The notes beneath the pieces were generated by a model. That model did no database searches. It was not told where the DNA came from and was given only the letters and a program-made list of their open reading frames with translations. Shown here in pieces: positions 1-11,706 of a stretch of 64,000 nucleotides of DNA. Origin of the DNA: Lactifluus volemus (Eukaryota; Basidiomycota; Agaricomycetes; Russulales; Russulaceae); the NCBI GenBank assembly GCA_022376515.1, contig WTXI01000151.1, positions 1 to 64,000 of the forward strand, given 5' to 3'. Position numbers and translations under genes: made by a program. Every line of letters starts with the position of its first letter. The first letter of the stretch is position 1.

Positions 1-94
1 TCAAAAGCTTCTCGCTCATCTCCTTGGATCGATTCCAGACCAAGAGTGGGGGCTGATTCTCGAGGTCATCAGCAAAATGTAAAATTACTAGAGT

Positions 95-340
95 GACTAG
101 AAGTGACTAGAGCTACTAGAGTGACCTAGGTTGCTAGCTCTAGTAACACCTAGTCACACCTAGGCCATCCTACAATTTAATCAAGTTTCTAGGCACAGCT
201 AGTATTTGAACTAGATCTAGTTTGGTATGTAAACGCACTAGTCGCACCTAGTCATGGCCAGCCACTGCCTAGTCATCCCTACAATTTAACCAAGTTTCTA
301 GGCACCACTAGTATTGTGAACGAGATCTAGTAAAGTATTG
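95..340. repeat. CTAG-rich left subterminal repeat array of the first transposon
   Basis: Short degenerate direct and inverted units built around CTAG (for example CTAGAGTGACTAG, CTAGTCACACCTAG) recur every 10-20 bp. Similar arrays sit inside the other three ends of the two transposons. Subterminal repeats of this kind are often transposase binding sites in CACTA-like elements; that role is inference here. Confidence 0.75.
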
Positions 341-1046
341 TACGTAAATACTGCCTGGGGCCCTGCCGTCACCCCTCGCTGCCACTGCTGCCATGATGTT
401 TTTGATGCAGCCATTGTTGTCCTGCTGCTGCCGCCGTTGTTGTCCCACCGCTGTCGTCATTGCTGTCCCGACACTCCGCCACTTTCCCGACACCACCCAA
501 GCTGCTGTTGCGCACCACCCCTGCAACCTGCCCCGCCCCACCGCCACATCCCCTCTACCGCATGCGCGTGACCTCGGGTTGGACCAGGGTGCCCTGTGGG
601 TAGAGCCGGGCAGGACGGCACAGAAAGAGTGGGGCCCGTGCACAGCCCGTTGGGGGACGGCCGTAAGAGAATCCATGAGAACCAAAAAAAAGTTAGTCAG
701 CGAAAAAGAGGAAAAGAATGCATAGATGAGCAAAGGGGGAGATGGGGATATATAACACTACAGAGAGATTAAGAACAGGTCTAAAAAATATATACACGTG
801 GGCAAAAATGTCTTTTACTCATACCATCCTTCGCTGTCCTTCGTCAGCACAGAAACCACGCTGGGCGTCGGGGACGACGCGCGTGGCGTCCAGGACTGTT
901 TCTCGACGACAGCCCGTCTCAACACTTGAGGTTTTGGATGACGGCTCTTGGCCGCGGCGGGCGCGTGCATCGAGTCCCACACCAAGGTTTGTGGTGGAGT
1001 GTTCGTCCGGTGGTCGTTCACGCTTGCAGTTGGGGTAGCAGCACGG

Positions 1047-1477
1047 CTAAACGGTGCTTGCGCGCGAGTCAGGGCGCGGCGGTATGTCAGCGATAGACTT
1101 GGCCGTCGTGGTACTCGTGCGCGAAGCATTCGCTTGCTTTACTAGCTGCGTGACGCGGGCTTCAAGCATAGCACGGAACTCGGTCTCGCGATCCCGCTGA
1201 GATATGGCAACCTCCCCTTTCAGTACCTGCAAAAGCAGTTGGAGTAGAGAAAAAACATTACCGTTGCAACCCGCGCTTCGTCAAGTTTCTCCTCAAGCTG
1301 CATCTGAACCAACGAATGATCTGCCTCGCGCTGTACGGCACGATCATTGGCGCTCTCAAGGGCCGCTTCGGCTTCGGCAAGCGCAACAGCGTGCGCATTC
1401 GCTCGTTGTTCACTGGCGTCAGGGGCTCGGACCGTTGCAACAGCAACGCCCGAGCAACCGTGACGCCAATGGACCGA
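1047..1477 (-). CDS. Partial coiled-coil protein gene inside the first transposon
   Basis: Two minus-strand exons can be read. The upstream exon (1477 to 1262) begins after a plausible GTGTAG acceptor and encodes an Ala/Glu/Gln-rich helix (AEAEAALESANDRAVQREAD). A 35-nt GT-AG intron (1227-1261) then leads in phase 0 to a second exon (LKGEVAISQRDRETEFRAML) ending at a TAG at 1047. Heptad-like spacing suggests a coiled coil. No start-containing upstream exon was found, so this is partial or decayed. It is probably the remnant of an accessory gene of the element; I do not recognise a family. The strand choice rests on amino-acid composition and the clean in-frame splice. Confidence 0.4.
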
Positions 1478-2349
1478 CTACACGGTGGAAACGGTGCCTC
1501 TCCATGTCAGTGGGCCATCCCTCAAAGGGGACCACAGGGAAAAAGGAAATAAAAGAAAATACTGTAGAAAAAAGATTAGCGTGAAAAGTGAAAATAAAAT
1601 CACGACGCACTGGTGGACCATGCTAACGGGCCACGGCAGTTGCAGCAGTGAGGGGGAGATGCTGTGACGATGATATCGACAGATAGGTGGCGGCAAGGGT
1701 GGGCGACAGCGAGACGACGCGACGCGATGACAGAGGGCGGGCAACAGACGACGCGAGACGATGCGACGACAGAGGGCATGCGATGAAGGCGACAGAGACC
1801 ACAAGAGTCGGGATGGCGATGGCAGAGGCGATGGCAGAATAGATAGTAGACACGGGAGGAACGGGAGGCATGCGCGAGAGTTCAAACGTTCACACATTCA
1901 CCAGTTTGCCATTCCTTGCACGAGTCTCGACTTAGAGAAATTGTCAGTTTCGTCTACCCAAACTCCGCCCAAACTCCGGTGGCGGCGAGTGCAAGGTTCA
2001 ACGTTCAACAGATGCACATGACACTTTATTTGCATTGATTTATCTGTGTGTTTGCTTGTTGTGCATTGGTTGATTTCGTCTGGCGTTGATTTTTCGCTGC
2101 CACGCCGTCTCTTTCTCTTCACTCCCATAACCTCACTCCCTTTTTTCTTCTGCCTTTCTGAGTCAATAGCTCTACATCGGCTCTGTCTTCATGCCAAGGA
2201 GGATCCATCCTCTCAGGTAAGTCCTCCAAATCCTTTGTCTCAGAGACACTGTCGTGACTGATTGCGTCTGTTGGTTTTTTTCCCCGCCACTGCCATCTCT
2301 TTTTTTTCGGTCGAGACCTCGGGTTTGGCACTGCTTCTCTACCTGACTT

Positions 2350-2660
2350 TGACATTGTGGACGCCTTTCCTGATCTATATTTGGGTGTCCATTCTTGCTC
2401 ATGCCCTCTCGCAGAACTGGTCAAATATGGCACAGGCCGTACCCTTGGGCGTCATGGCAATCACTTTTGGCAGAGTGTGATATATTGCCACTGGATGCGG
2501 GTTTGTGACAATTTGGATCTCATTCAGCATTCTCTTCTTGTGTCGTGCTGGTCCCAGTATCTACCTCGGCATGTGGACTTTGCTAATACTTCTCTATGTG
2601 ACATTAATGTTCTGGATGCCTTTCCTGATCTATGTTTAGGTGTCCATGCTCGCTCTTTGC
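2350..2660. repeat. Direct repeat pair inside the first transposon
   Basis: A roughly 40-bp segment containing GCCTTTCCTGATCTAT followed by TTTRGGTGTCCAT occurs near 2359 and again near 2616 with few differences. No convincing coding frame spans it on either strand; the surrounding 1.5-2.9 kb holds only short open frames that I cannot assign. Confidence 0.5.
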
Positions 2661-2984
2661 ATTGCCACATTCCCCTCCCTCACCAGGTTTTGTTTGTAGA
2701 CTTTATTGTCAACTACCAGTGCGTCATCTGTTTATTTTTGTCTTGGAGATGCCATCTCAACTGATTGTGACATTGTCAGATCACCTCGACAAGAATCCTG
2801 TTCTCACAAGGGCCTCAACACAAGCTATCTTGGCATCACCAAGGGCATGGTTCAGTGAGTGGGAAGGGTGTGTTGACGAGAATGAGATGGTATGTATACT
2901 GTGGAGCATGAGTGTTTGAGGGCTCAAAGTTACTGTCATGTATAATGTATTATCTGTAGCTTTGTGAATAGATCTATTTTATGT

Positions 2985-3245
2985 GAACTAGAACTAGGTG
3001 TGAAGAACTGGCTTTAGGTCGAAAACTAGATCTAGTTGTGAAACTGGTTCTAGGTCAAAAACTAGACCTAGTTGTGAAACTAGATCTAGGTTGAAAACTA
3101 GATCTAGTTGTGAAACTAGCTCTAGGAGCAAAACTAGAGCCCACTAGGTCTAGTTTTGCAAACTAGAGCATGACAAGTTTTCTAGGTCTAGTATGAAAAC
3201 TAGAGTGCTAGAGTGACTAGAAGAGCTTCTCTAGGTCGCTCTAGT
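2985..3245. repeat. CTAG-rich right subterminal repeat array of the first transposon
   Basis: Repeated units such as AACTAGATCTAGTTGTGAAA, about 20-35 bp apart, run up to the right terminal inverted repeat. They are the counterpart of the left array at 95-340. Confidence 0.75.
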
Positions 3246-3267
3246 AACTTTTTATTTTGCTGATGGT

Positions 3268-3568
3268 GGGTCGCGCGATGATTGGCGAGATTACGTACGG
3301 GCCATGAGATAACCCATCGCGCCGAGACCGATCCATCCGACCTGGACCTGTGGCCTTGACGAGAGGTATGGCAAGTCATGAAGACGCCGTGCCACTGAAC
3401 TGCCAGTAGTGGATGGGACACACTTGCAGTTTCTGGTCGGCCATCCGTTGAATGGTTACCTGTACAGATTTCGGAGATACGGTAAGAGAAGAAGAAGACG
3501 CGGGCTCCGTGACGCTGGGTGTTCCGGTTGGGCAATCACCACCGTGACGTTGGAGTGAGGTTGTCCCG
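3268..3568. other. 300-bp spacer between the two transposons, no gene seen
   Basis: This is unique-looking DNA between the two target duplications. It is not CTAG-rich, and I see no supported gene in it. Confidence 0.5.
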
Positions 3569-3679
3569 TGCATCAGCAAGATGTGATGTTACTAGAGCGA
3601 CCTAGAGCTAGTACCGCTAGTACCAGCTAGTACCGGCTAGTCACTCTAGTCGCTCTAGTTTCTGTACTAGCTCTAGGGA

Positions 3680-3900
3680 ACTTGTCATGCTCTAGTAACG
3701 AAACTAGCCCTAGTGCCGCTAGTTTCTTGACTAGCTCTAGTTTTTCCACTGGCTCTAGTTTTTCACCTAGGTCTAGTTTTTCAACTAGGTCTAGTTTCTC
3801 GACTAGGTCTAGTTTCTCGACTAGGTCTAGTTTCTTGACTGGCTCTAGTTTCTTGACTGGCTCTAGTTTCTCGACTTGCTCTAGTTTCTCGCTTAGATCA
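3680..3900. repeat. 18-bp tandem repeats in the left subterminal region of Plavaka
   Basis: About ten units of the form CTCTAGTTTCTCGACTAG follow one another with small changes. Because the period is a multiple of three, both strands show open frames with a repeated Val-Glu-Lys-Leu or Ser-Ser-Phe theme; these are by-products of the repeat and are not annotated as genes. Confidence 0.85.
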
Positions 3901-4087
3901 TGATAATGTGCGCAAAAATGTCCCATTCCGAGTCGAGTATCTACATTCTGGTTACTACACGAAAATCAAATTCAAGTTGTTTATGGAATTCTGAGTCTGA
4001 GTCCACGTCATCGCCTCGCCTGATGCTGTTGAAGCGGCTCAGGCTGTTCCGTCGGGGGATCTAAATAATGAATCTGTGAGTACAGGA

Positions 4088-6589
4088 TCACACAAGAGAG
4101 TGAATAACATACCAATCCAGTTCGATGCAAGAGCGAAGATCGGCCACGCGTTCACCATCGCGTTCATCAGTGCCGTTCCCTAACTTCTCGCTATCCGGGA
4201 TGAAAGTAAAAGCGCGGTCAACAAGTTTCCCCCATTGAGATTTGTTGAGCCTTTCAGCGCTCCCGACCCAGCTGCGAGCCTTATTCCCCCACCGGCTGTC
4301 AGTGAAGCCGTTCTGGCTCTTGTCAGTGGTCATCAAGGTGGTCATATCCTCCTCCTCATCGCGACTCCTGAACCCGGTGAGACCACGCTCGACCTGTGGG
4401 CTTTGATAAGTATGAGTGAAATTAAAGGAATAGTGAGATTACCGCTGTAGTTGAAAGTGCAAGTGCTCCGACGTGCATAGGGGGATCATCTTCTAGTTTC
4501 AGCTGTAACTTCCGTATATGTGAGGCATACACTTTTGCAATGAGATCAGAACAAAACGCGCCGCGTGTACTCTGCAGGTTATGTCAGACTCGGACCCTGC
4601 ACCATGCATTTTGGGGGCTTACCGTTGCATCTGGGTCTCTATAAACGAATCTGAACTCAGGCGGTTTCAATGCCAGCTCGACATACTCCGCGCGAGCCTC
4701 GTCATCCCCAAACTTGACCGGGTCCTCATACAACAGATCTACGACGGCCCGGTGCCCAGCTTTCCCGATGTCACTGCGCCAATTATTGAGCGTGTTCTCG
4801 ACCTGGAAGGATTTAATAACGCGTCCCCACTGTCCAATCAGACCCTGGTACGTACCACAGCCAATACGACCTCTAGTCCCCTTTCGTTGAGTGGCTCAGC
4901 TGGGAATGCGGTCCACCACATCTCCTCCACCGGTTCGTTGATCATACTGTTCGTCCCGAATGGGTCGATTTGCATGCCGGCCCAGCTCAACAGAGCAGGA
5001 ATGAATTTCTTGCGCCACGTGCTTGCGTTTACCTTGGATGGACGGAAAGGTAAGTCAGCTGTTGTGGGCCTTGCCTTTCTCAAACGCTTCGATGTTTCAA
5101 GTCTGCTGTCACTCTCTGCGCCACTTGTATCTCTAGAGAGTACAATCCCCATCTGTTTCAATGAAGCTGGTGGTTATCGACCCAAATCCAAGCGTGGAAC
5201 CTGAACCTTACTTGTGCTGTGTTACGTGGCGATCTGACCTTGCCACTGGGCGTGGCACCTCTCTGATCTGTTCTAGAAAGTTGTTCCACACGAGATTTAC
5301 GATGCTTTACTTGGCTGGGTATATCTTCGGACTCTTCGTTGTGAAATTCGCTTGTCACTGCCGTAGAACCTGAGATGTCCAACTCAGGATTCGGGGTCGT
5401 TAGGCTATCACGCTGTTTGGGTAGTATGGGTCGCGTCCGAGTCTGATTCTTCTGGGGTACTAAAATGGTTCAATGGAACTCTAAGCCATTAACTTGGAGA
5501 GCACGCAGAGTGAAAATTACCTGGGTTCAAGTTTACGCTCGTTTTCCAATCATTTCGCAAGCCACTTAGATCGACCTTTGCACGCTTGAATTTCCCACTG
5601 GTAGCCTGGTGATGAGTCTCAGGGTCACCGGTTTAGGCGATATCTATTACTTACTCGAACTGTGGCTTGCTTTTTCGTTTGACAGGGTTTCTTGGCTGAG
5701 TTGGTGGGGGAGGTGACGGCGTTGGCACCACAGCCTGTGAACTTGGTTCATATCTCCGAATTGCCGTCAGTCTTGGGTTTGAGCTCAACGAAAAGAGGCG
5801 CTATCACTTACTCAGATGTGCGCCTGTATGTCGCGCGGGCCTTCGGCCGAGATGCCTAAACAGTCCAGTGATCCCATCAGTGACCTAAAAGAACACGAGG
5901 GGGACACGACTCACACGAGGGGAACAAACCTTATTATTTTTTTCGTTCCCATCACTGACTTCTCCCCCATCTTCCTCGTCACCTCCATGATCACCCATGT
6001 ATACTCCTGTGTCATTGTCGTTGCCTTTGCTGGCTGTGGAATTTCTACCCGAGCTGCCTGATACTTCAATTATCGATTCTTCGGCATCTGTGAAAGATGC
6101 TGGTGATATCTCGTCATAATATTCTTCAACGCTCGTATTTCTCCTGCCACAGTCAAGGCTGCTGCTTATACTATTCCAAGCGTCAGTGAAACCAGCTACA
6201 TTTATGGTGAGTTGTGTGACTTACACATCTTCAAGTTGTTCATCGATAGGCTCGACTTGGAGCTCCAAGTCATCATCTAGCTGAGCAGCACATGCGACTT
6301 CCGACGTGAATCTCTCAGGCTGCATTGTCTGTCCGTGACGCAAGTCTGGCCTAGCTGCGTGCTTTCGTGCCACCCTGGAGTCTCGTTCGGCCATGTTTTC
6401 GAGTTCTGCAACACGCCTACCAATGGCATTCTGAGTGGCGGCTACCTTCTCCGCAGCAGCAGCCGCCTCTGCATTTTCCAGAATCTTGTGTTCTGCAACC
6501 TCTTGAGCGGTACGACGTTTATGCTGGGACTCGAGAACAATATTTCCGGGGTGCGTGTGTGCATTTTTTTTCCGCGTGACGATTGGCAT
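4088..6589 (-). CDS. Plavaka companion gene (multi-exon, unknown function)
   Basis: Exon 1 runs from the ATG at 6589 to a GTAAGT donor at 6224. It encodes a basic N-terminus (MPIVTRKKNAHTHPGNIVLE) and an Ala/Glu-rich coiled coil, ending in an acidic stretch. Further minus-strand exons encode an acidic Asp/Gly-rich segment (about 6170-5930), a Pro-rich basic segment (about 5725-5660), a Ser/Thr/Arg segment (about 5385-5210), and a conserved-looking block with WRKKFIPALLSWAG and DPFGTN at about 5035-4930. Helical sequence with NTLNNWRSDIGKAG follows, then RSWVGSAERLNKSQWGKLVD near 4270-4210. Intron borders beyond the first donor are approximate. Proteins of this layout accompany Plavaka transposases in Agaricomycetes from memory of the family; their function is unknown to me. 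Confidence 0.6.
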
Positions 6590-7439
6590 GACTTTCGAGA
6601 GAGTGGGAGCCTGTGTGTGGTTAGTGTTGTCAGTGGGTGCGAAGTTTGAATTGTTTCAGTTTTTTCATTGCACAGAGCCTTCTTCAAGTCGCCACTAACA
6701 CCTGTTCTGTCTAGTCTTGACGGCCTTTACTGCCATCGACCACGCGTGCCAGTGAGTTACCCGAGTGCCCTCACAACAGCATGCCGTACTCGTCACTTTG
6801 CTTTCTGACATTACCTGCAGTCTCTTTTGTCAGTGGTCCATCTCATTTCCCATGTCCAAGTCACTGGCACCCTTGTTCCCATTCTGTGCACCTACGGATC
6901 GTCCACCTCTGTATGCCAGTTTTTTGCTCACCGTTTGCTGGCGCCTATCTTGATCGGTGGACGTATATCCCAGGTTGCACTGCGTCTCTTGTTGCGTCCC
7001 AGCCTTCTGGCGTGTACCTTTCTCCGGCCCTTATTCTATTCATTCACTCCTCACTAGCCACCGGTGCGTACCTCTTCACATTTTTGCTATTCAGTGTGAA
7101 ACTCTTTATGGATTTTTGTTATCCATCAACCACGGGAGCGTGCCTATCACCCGTGTGAAACTCTTTCCGGATTTTTATTTTCCATCAATCACGCGTGCGT
7201 ACCTATCTCGGTTGCCTTGCTATTCATTCAAGCTCTTCTCACGTTCATTTTACTGTGCACTTGTCCTTTTTAGGCCTGTACCTGCCCATCAATCTCCGGC
7301 ATGGGGCTTTCACCAGTTTCCTTTCGTGCGCATGTGTACCACTTTCACTCTTCCGAGTTCTTGGAGCCAATTCAGAGTACCTTCTGACTAGCATACGGTC
7401 AGTTCCTCGCTTCACTACTCCTCATCCTTCGAACTCACC
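6590..7439. promoter_or_regulatory. Divergent promoter region of the Plavaka genes, with direct repeats
   Basis: This 850-bp stretch separates the starts of the two divergent Plavaka genes and so must hold both promoters. It contains a 59-bp tandem pair starting GTGTGAAACTCTTT at 7094 and 7153. Looser copies of the CCATCRAYCACGSGWGCGTRCC part recur nearby, for example near 6733. No coding frame is convincing. Confidence 0.5.
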
Positions 7440-10400
7440 ATGTCGTTTTCATACACTGGCAGGCTCCCTTGTACGTATCCTGGGTGTCCTTTCACCTTCA
7501 AGAGTCAACATGGTCGTACATATCATATCCGCAGCACCCACATAAATTCCAACGCACACTCCGAGTTAGATTTAGGGCCTGATTTTCCCGACTTGGAGTC
7601 CACCCCGGACCTTACACAGGCGCCAGAACAATTTCGCGGCCAATGGATTGGACATCCCTATCTAACTGGTAAGTCTTTGCTGCATATCTCAAAGTCTATA
7701 TGTACATAGTGACGTTTCCTCAACAAGGCCTCCCTTGTGATGCCAATGGGAAATTCCTTCCGCCTGGTACTCAGCCAGCACCACGAGCGGCGCATAGTGC
7801 GACACCGGATGACTGGAGCCCCTTTGAGAGCCGGGTCCAGTTTCTCGTAGGAGATCTCTTATACCGCCGCGTTGAGATGTCTGCTTCCAATGTCGACATG
7901 CTAATGGATTTGTGGGAGATATTTATGGATGGTTCTGGAGTGTCTGCGCCATTTCGGTCCCACCAGCACATGCACGCGGTTATCGACTCTTCACCTCTTG
8001 GCGATGTCCCATGGCAATGCCTCACAACTGGATTCTCGGAGGATATCACTAGGGATGCTCCTAACTGGCAACAGATGGCCTACGAAGTTTGGTTTCGCGA
8101 TCCCAATGAAGTTATACGCGTTATGCTAGACAACCACGACTTCAGCGGACAATTTGATGTATGTCCATACATTGAGCTAGATGTGAATAACAAGCGTCGT
8201 TGGGCCAATGTCATGTCGGCAAACATTGCTTGGAACCATTGTGTAAGTGCTTATTTCTGCATCCGTTGCTCACACTATATACTGAGATATATTCGCGTCA
8301 TAAAGGATGCCATCGCTATGTCCCATACAGATACACACGGGGCAATGTACTGTCCTATCATTTTAGGCAGTGACAAGACTACCGTCTCGGTCGCCACGGG
8401 ACATGTGGAGTATCACCCACTGTACCTCTCCATTGGGAACTTACACAATACCGTGAGATGTGCTCACCGCAACGCGGTAATACCAATAGCCTTTCTGGCT
8501 ATCCCGAAGTGTGAGTCATCATTATTACTACGACTAATCAATATGTGAATAATGTGATCAAGGTGACCGTAGATACGATAACGACACCAATTTTCGCAAG
8601 TTCAAACGGCGGCTCTTCCACGCATCAATATCGGCAATCCTCCAGACTCTTCGACCTGGGATGACAAGTCCGGTCATCCGGCGATGCCCAGATGGTCATT
8701 ACCGGCGGGTCATCTATGACCTCGTGGCCTTCATCGCCGACTACCCAGAGCAGGTTATGTTAACGGGGATTGTACAGGGTTGGTGCCCCAAGTAAGTCAT
8801 TTAGTTTGGCTTTAGCAAATTAACTATGATAGTACGTCAGGTGTACTGCGTCACCAAATAACCCACTGGCAGCTTCAGGGCCACGAACAGGCGCACTCAC
8901 AGATCAACTCGTTCAGCTTCTGGATTCAAAGACGCTTTGGGACCAGTATGGAATCGACAATGATATTATTGTGAGTCCAAGAGTCCTGCCATCTATTTGT
9001 GACTGACAGATATTATAGCCCTTCACCGCAGACTTTCCGCGTGCTGATATTCACGAAATGATCTCACCTGATTTATTACATCAGGTCATTAAAGGGGCAT
9101 TCAAGGACCACCTCGTGACATGGGTTTGTAGTTACCTGAGGCTCATACACAGCGAGAGTCAAGGAGATGCAATTATTGACGATATTGATCGCCGGTGCGC
9201 CACAGAATCCTCACGTCAGTATCAAGCTCATATTCTAAGCAGTATCGCCATCGTACCACCATTCCCGGGCCTCCGCCGCTTCCCCCATGGTCGCCGCTTC
9301 AAACAATGGACGGGGGATGACTCAAAGGCATTGATGAAGGTATGTCTGCACCAGTGATCATGCAATTCCCGTGACTTACATCGAGACAGGTTTACCTGCC
9401 CGCAATCGTTGGATATGTGCCAGACGACATGGTGCTGTGTATTTCGGCTTTCCTTGACACGTGCTATATCGCCCGCCGCCAACATTTGGACGAGGACTCC
9501 TTGAAGACATTCGACACATCGTTTTCAAAGTACCTTCAACTGCGCGAAGTCTTTCGTACTACAGGCGTCCGACCGACCGGTTTCTCCCTTCCGCGTCAGC
9601 ACGTGTTGACGCACTATCACTCCCTCATTCAAGATTTTGGTGTGCCTGCTGGCCTCTGTTCATCGATCACTGAGTCTCGACACATCACTGCTGTAAAGAA
9701 ACCATGGCGGCGTTCCAATCGGTATGATGCACTTGGACAAATGCTCAAAGTCAATGAGCGCCTTGACAAACTCTCAGCCACACGTTCTGACTTTGTTGCT
9801 CGTGGGATGATGCCAGACGGCCATCGCCCTCCTGCTGGCACTTCATTCCTTCACTCTCACCTTAATGAACACTCACCTACTAATGGCAATCAGGATGACA
9901 GCGATGAAGACGAGGGACCTGTAGATGACAACGTACTTGGCCATGTTGTCCTTGCACGCTCGCGTGGTAAGTACTGTCCTGCTCTATATTGTCTATGTGT
10001 CTTGGGAACTGATCTTTTGTTCGTTCTAGCAATTAACTATCCGCGGAATTTACAAGATCTTGCGGCCCAGATAAACGAACCCGACCTCCCTATCCTGGCA
10101 CAAGGATTCCTTGCCGATCAGCTCCACCTGAGCGATGAAAGTATGCCGGTAATCACATCCAAAGTGAATGTCTTTCACTCCGCTGTTGCAACGTTCTTTG
10201 CTCCGAGTGATCCCAGTGGCATCCGCGGCATGCGACGCGAGCGCGTTCGATCAACACCATCATGGCGAGGAACGGGCCCAAGGCGTGACTGTGTTTTTGT
10301 GACTGAGGATGATGAGGTGCCAGGCGTACGGGGACTTAACGTTGCACGCATTAGTCTCCTTTTCTCATTCATATATTATGGTACAGTGTTTCCATGTGCA

Positions 10401-10658
10401 TTAGTTGAGTGGTTCACAAGAGTCCGACTTGACCGCGTGACTGGGATGTGGATAGTTCGTCCTGATTTCATCCGCAACAGACGCAACAAATCCGTTGTTC
10501 ATCTTGATGCGTTGTTGCGCGCAGCACATCTTATTCCCGTTTATGATGCTAGTGAACGCGTACCATTAGAAATAGAGTCTACGATCTCGCTTGACACATT
10601 TAAAGCCTATTATGTAAATAAATACATCGATCATCATGCACATGAGATCGCTTTCTGA
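7440..10658 (+). CDS. Plavaka-family transposase, 944 aa, eight exons, no disruption
   Basis: Exons 7440-7668, 7728-8242, 8306-8510, 8563-8791, 8841-8970, 9019-9339, 9390-9966 and 10030-10658 join in frame (2835 nt). All junctions are GT-AG and no internal stop occurs. The N-terminus has a C2H2 zinc finger (CTYPGCPFTFKSQHGRTYH, residues about 11-29). The next exons give the family hallmarks DDWSPFESRVQFLVGDLLYR, the catalytic-core strand PIILGSDKTTVSVATGH with LYLSIGN, then the region with DFPRADIHEMISPDLLHQ, and a late SITESRHITAVKKPWRRSN. The length and ordered motifs match full-size Plavaka transposases, so it looks potentially active. It is divergent from the companion gene within the same TIRs. 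Assigning the exact catalytic acidic residues would need an alignment. Confidence 0.9.
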
Positions 10659-10679
10659 TCTCATCTTACAATCTAGACT

Positions 10680-10935
10680 TATGTTCCTGTTCAAATACTA
10701 GAAGTGCCTAGAAAATCAATTAAATTCTAGAATGACCTGGCACGACCTGGCATGACCTGGCACGTTTAGGCACAATACTAGCTCTATCTCAAATACTAGA
10801 TGTGCCTAGAAAAGTTAACTAAATTCTAGAATGACCTGGCACGACCTGGCGCAAGTCCGCATGACTAGGCGGTACTAGCGCTAGTGTCGCTAGGTCATGC
10901 TAGTGTCACTAGGCAGCTCTAGTCATCTACTAACT
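10680..10935. repeat. Right subterminal repeat array of the Plavaka element
   Basis: Two copies of a unit containing AAATTCTAGAATGACCTGGC are present (near 10720 and 10830), each followed by repeated ACCTGGCACG and CTAGGTC-type motifs, running into the 16-bp TIR at 10936-10951. Confidence 0.75.
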
Positions 10936-10953
10936 TCACATCTTGCTGATGTG

Positions 10954-11706
10954 GATCAAGACGCGCTTCTCTCCACCTATCTCTTACGCAACGTATTGTA
11001 CCGAAAATCCTAGTGACGTGGAGGAATCGGTGAGTCGCACGCGGCACGTGAAGCAAAGGATTGGGAGGCACGATCATGTAGGTGTAGGACGGATCGTTTG
11101 ACGGATTGAACGGACGACAAGTCAGGCCTCTCTACACACGCGGTCTTAGATAATAGATCGTAGACAAGAAGATTTGAGTGGGCAGTGGTACTGTATGGGC
11201 AGAAAGTGCCAAGGTGGGACGTTTTGGGTACACTTGAAGCTTGAAGTTATGAATGTGCCTATGATGTTCTGCTAGTGTGACCACCATGATCTACAGCGCG
11301 ATAATAAATAAATGGAAAATGGATAAAGTGAAGGGGATAAAAATTCAATGCAGCAACACAACAAGGTGGAATTGCCGAGATGTAATGGTAATAGCCATGG
11401 CCTCAAGACAACGTTCATTCTGTGACTCCGCTTCTGGTCAAAGTCGCGTCTCCGAAACTCCAACCTTCGCCTGAGATTTCATAAAACCTTACGCAATCCA
11501 CATGTTTCTCGGTTGTCAGCCTCCGCGGTTCATCAAGACACATATCATTGTCATGTCATAAAGACCAGTACAAGGCGAGGAAGAGAATAGCCATAGTTTT
11601 ACAGTCGACCTCATGTACCGATCATACGTTCAGATTCGTACAGCGTATAAAATATTCAGTCCATTTCCGTGGCACATGTAGGACCTTTCGTTATGATGGC
11701 ATGAGC
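10954..11706. other. Intergenic region between Plavaka and DUF2235-A, no gene seen
   Basis: No supported open frame is present. From about 11455 the sequence is the start of the duplicated block that reappears at 16683, forming the 3' flank of DUF2235-A. Confidence 0.5.

Larger units (their letters stand above)
65..3267. mobile_element. Non-autonomous Plavaka-like DNA transposon with TIRs and 2-bp TSD
   Basis: The left end starts at 67 with CATCAGCAAAATGTAAAATT and the right end at 3265 is its near inverted copy (reverse complement CATCAGCAAAATAAAAAGTT, both followed by ACTAG). A GT dinucleotide flanks both ends (65-66 and 3266-3267), which fits a 2-bp target duplication. The subterminal 250 bp on each side are crowded with CTAG, CTAGGT and CTAGAGT motifs. 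No transposase domain is readable inside; the only credible coding piece is a minus-strand coiled-coil segment at 1047-1477. The ends match those of the intact Plavaka element at 3571-10951, so this copy could be mobilised in trans. Placement in the Plavaka group is inferred from the shared ends. Confidence 0.75.
3569..10953. mobile_element. Autonomous Plavaka-family DNA transposon, about 7.4 kb, apparently intact
   Basis: A perfect 16-bp terminal inverted repeat, CATCAGCAAGATGTGA, lies at 3571-3586 and inverted at 10936-10951. TG flanks both ends (3569-3570 and 10952-10953), consistent with a 2-bp target duplication. Inside are two divergently transcribed genes: a plus-strand transposase (7440-10658) with all eight exons open, and a minus-strand companion gene (6589 down to about 4088). 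Both ends carry CTAG-rich subterminal repeats. Plavaka elements are a basidiomycete branch of CACTA-like transposons; I recognise this one from the transposase motifs. Confidence 0.85.

Noticed and set aside
3680..3900. CRISPR-like regular repeats
   Set aside because: The units are contiguous without unique spacers, and the genome is eukaryotic.
3627..3926. Leu/Glu/Lys repeat protein on the minus strand and Ser-rich protein on the plus strand
   Set aside because: Both are translations of the 18-bp CTAG-containing tandem repeat in the transposon end.
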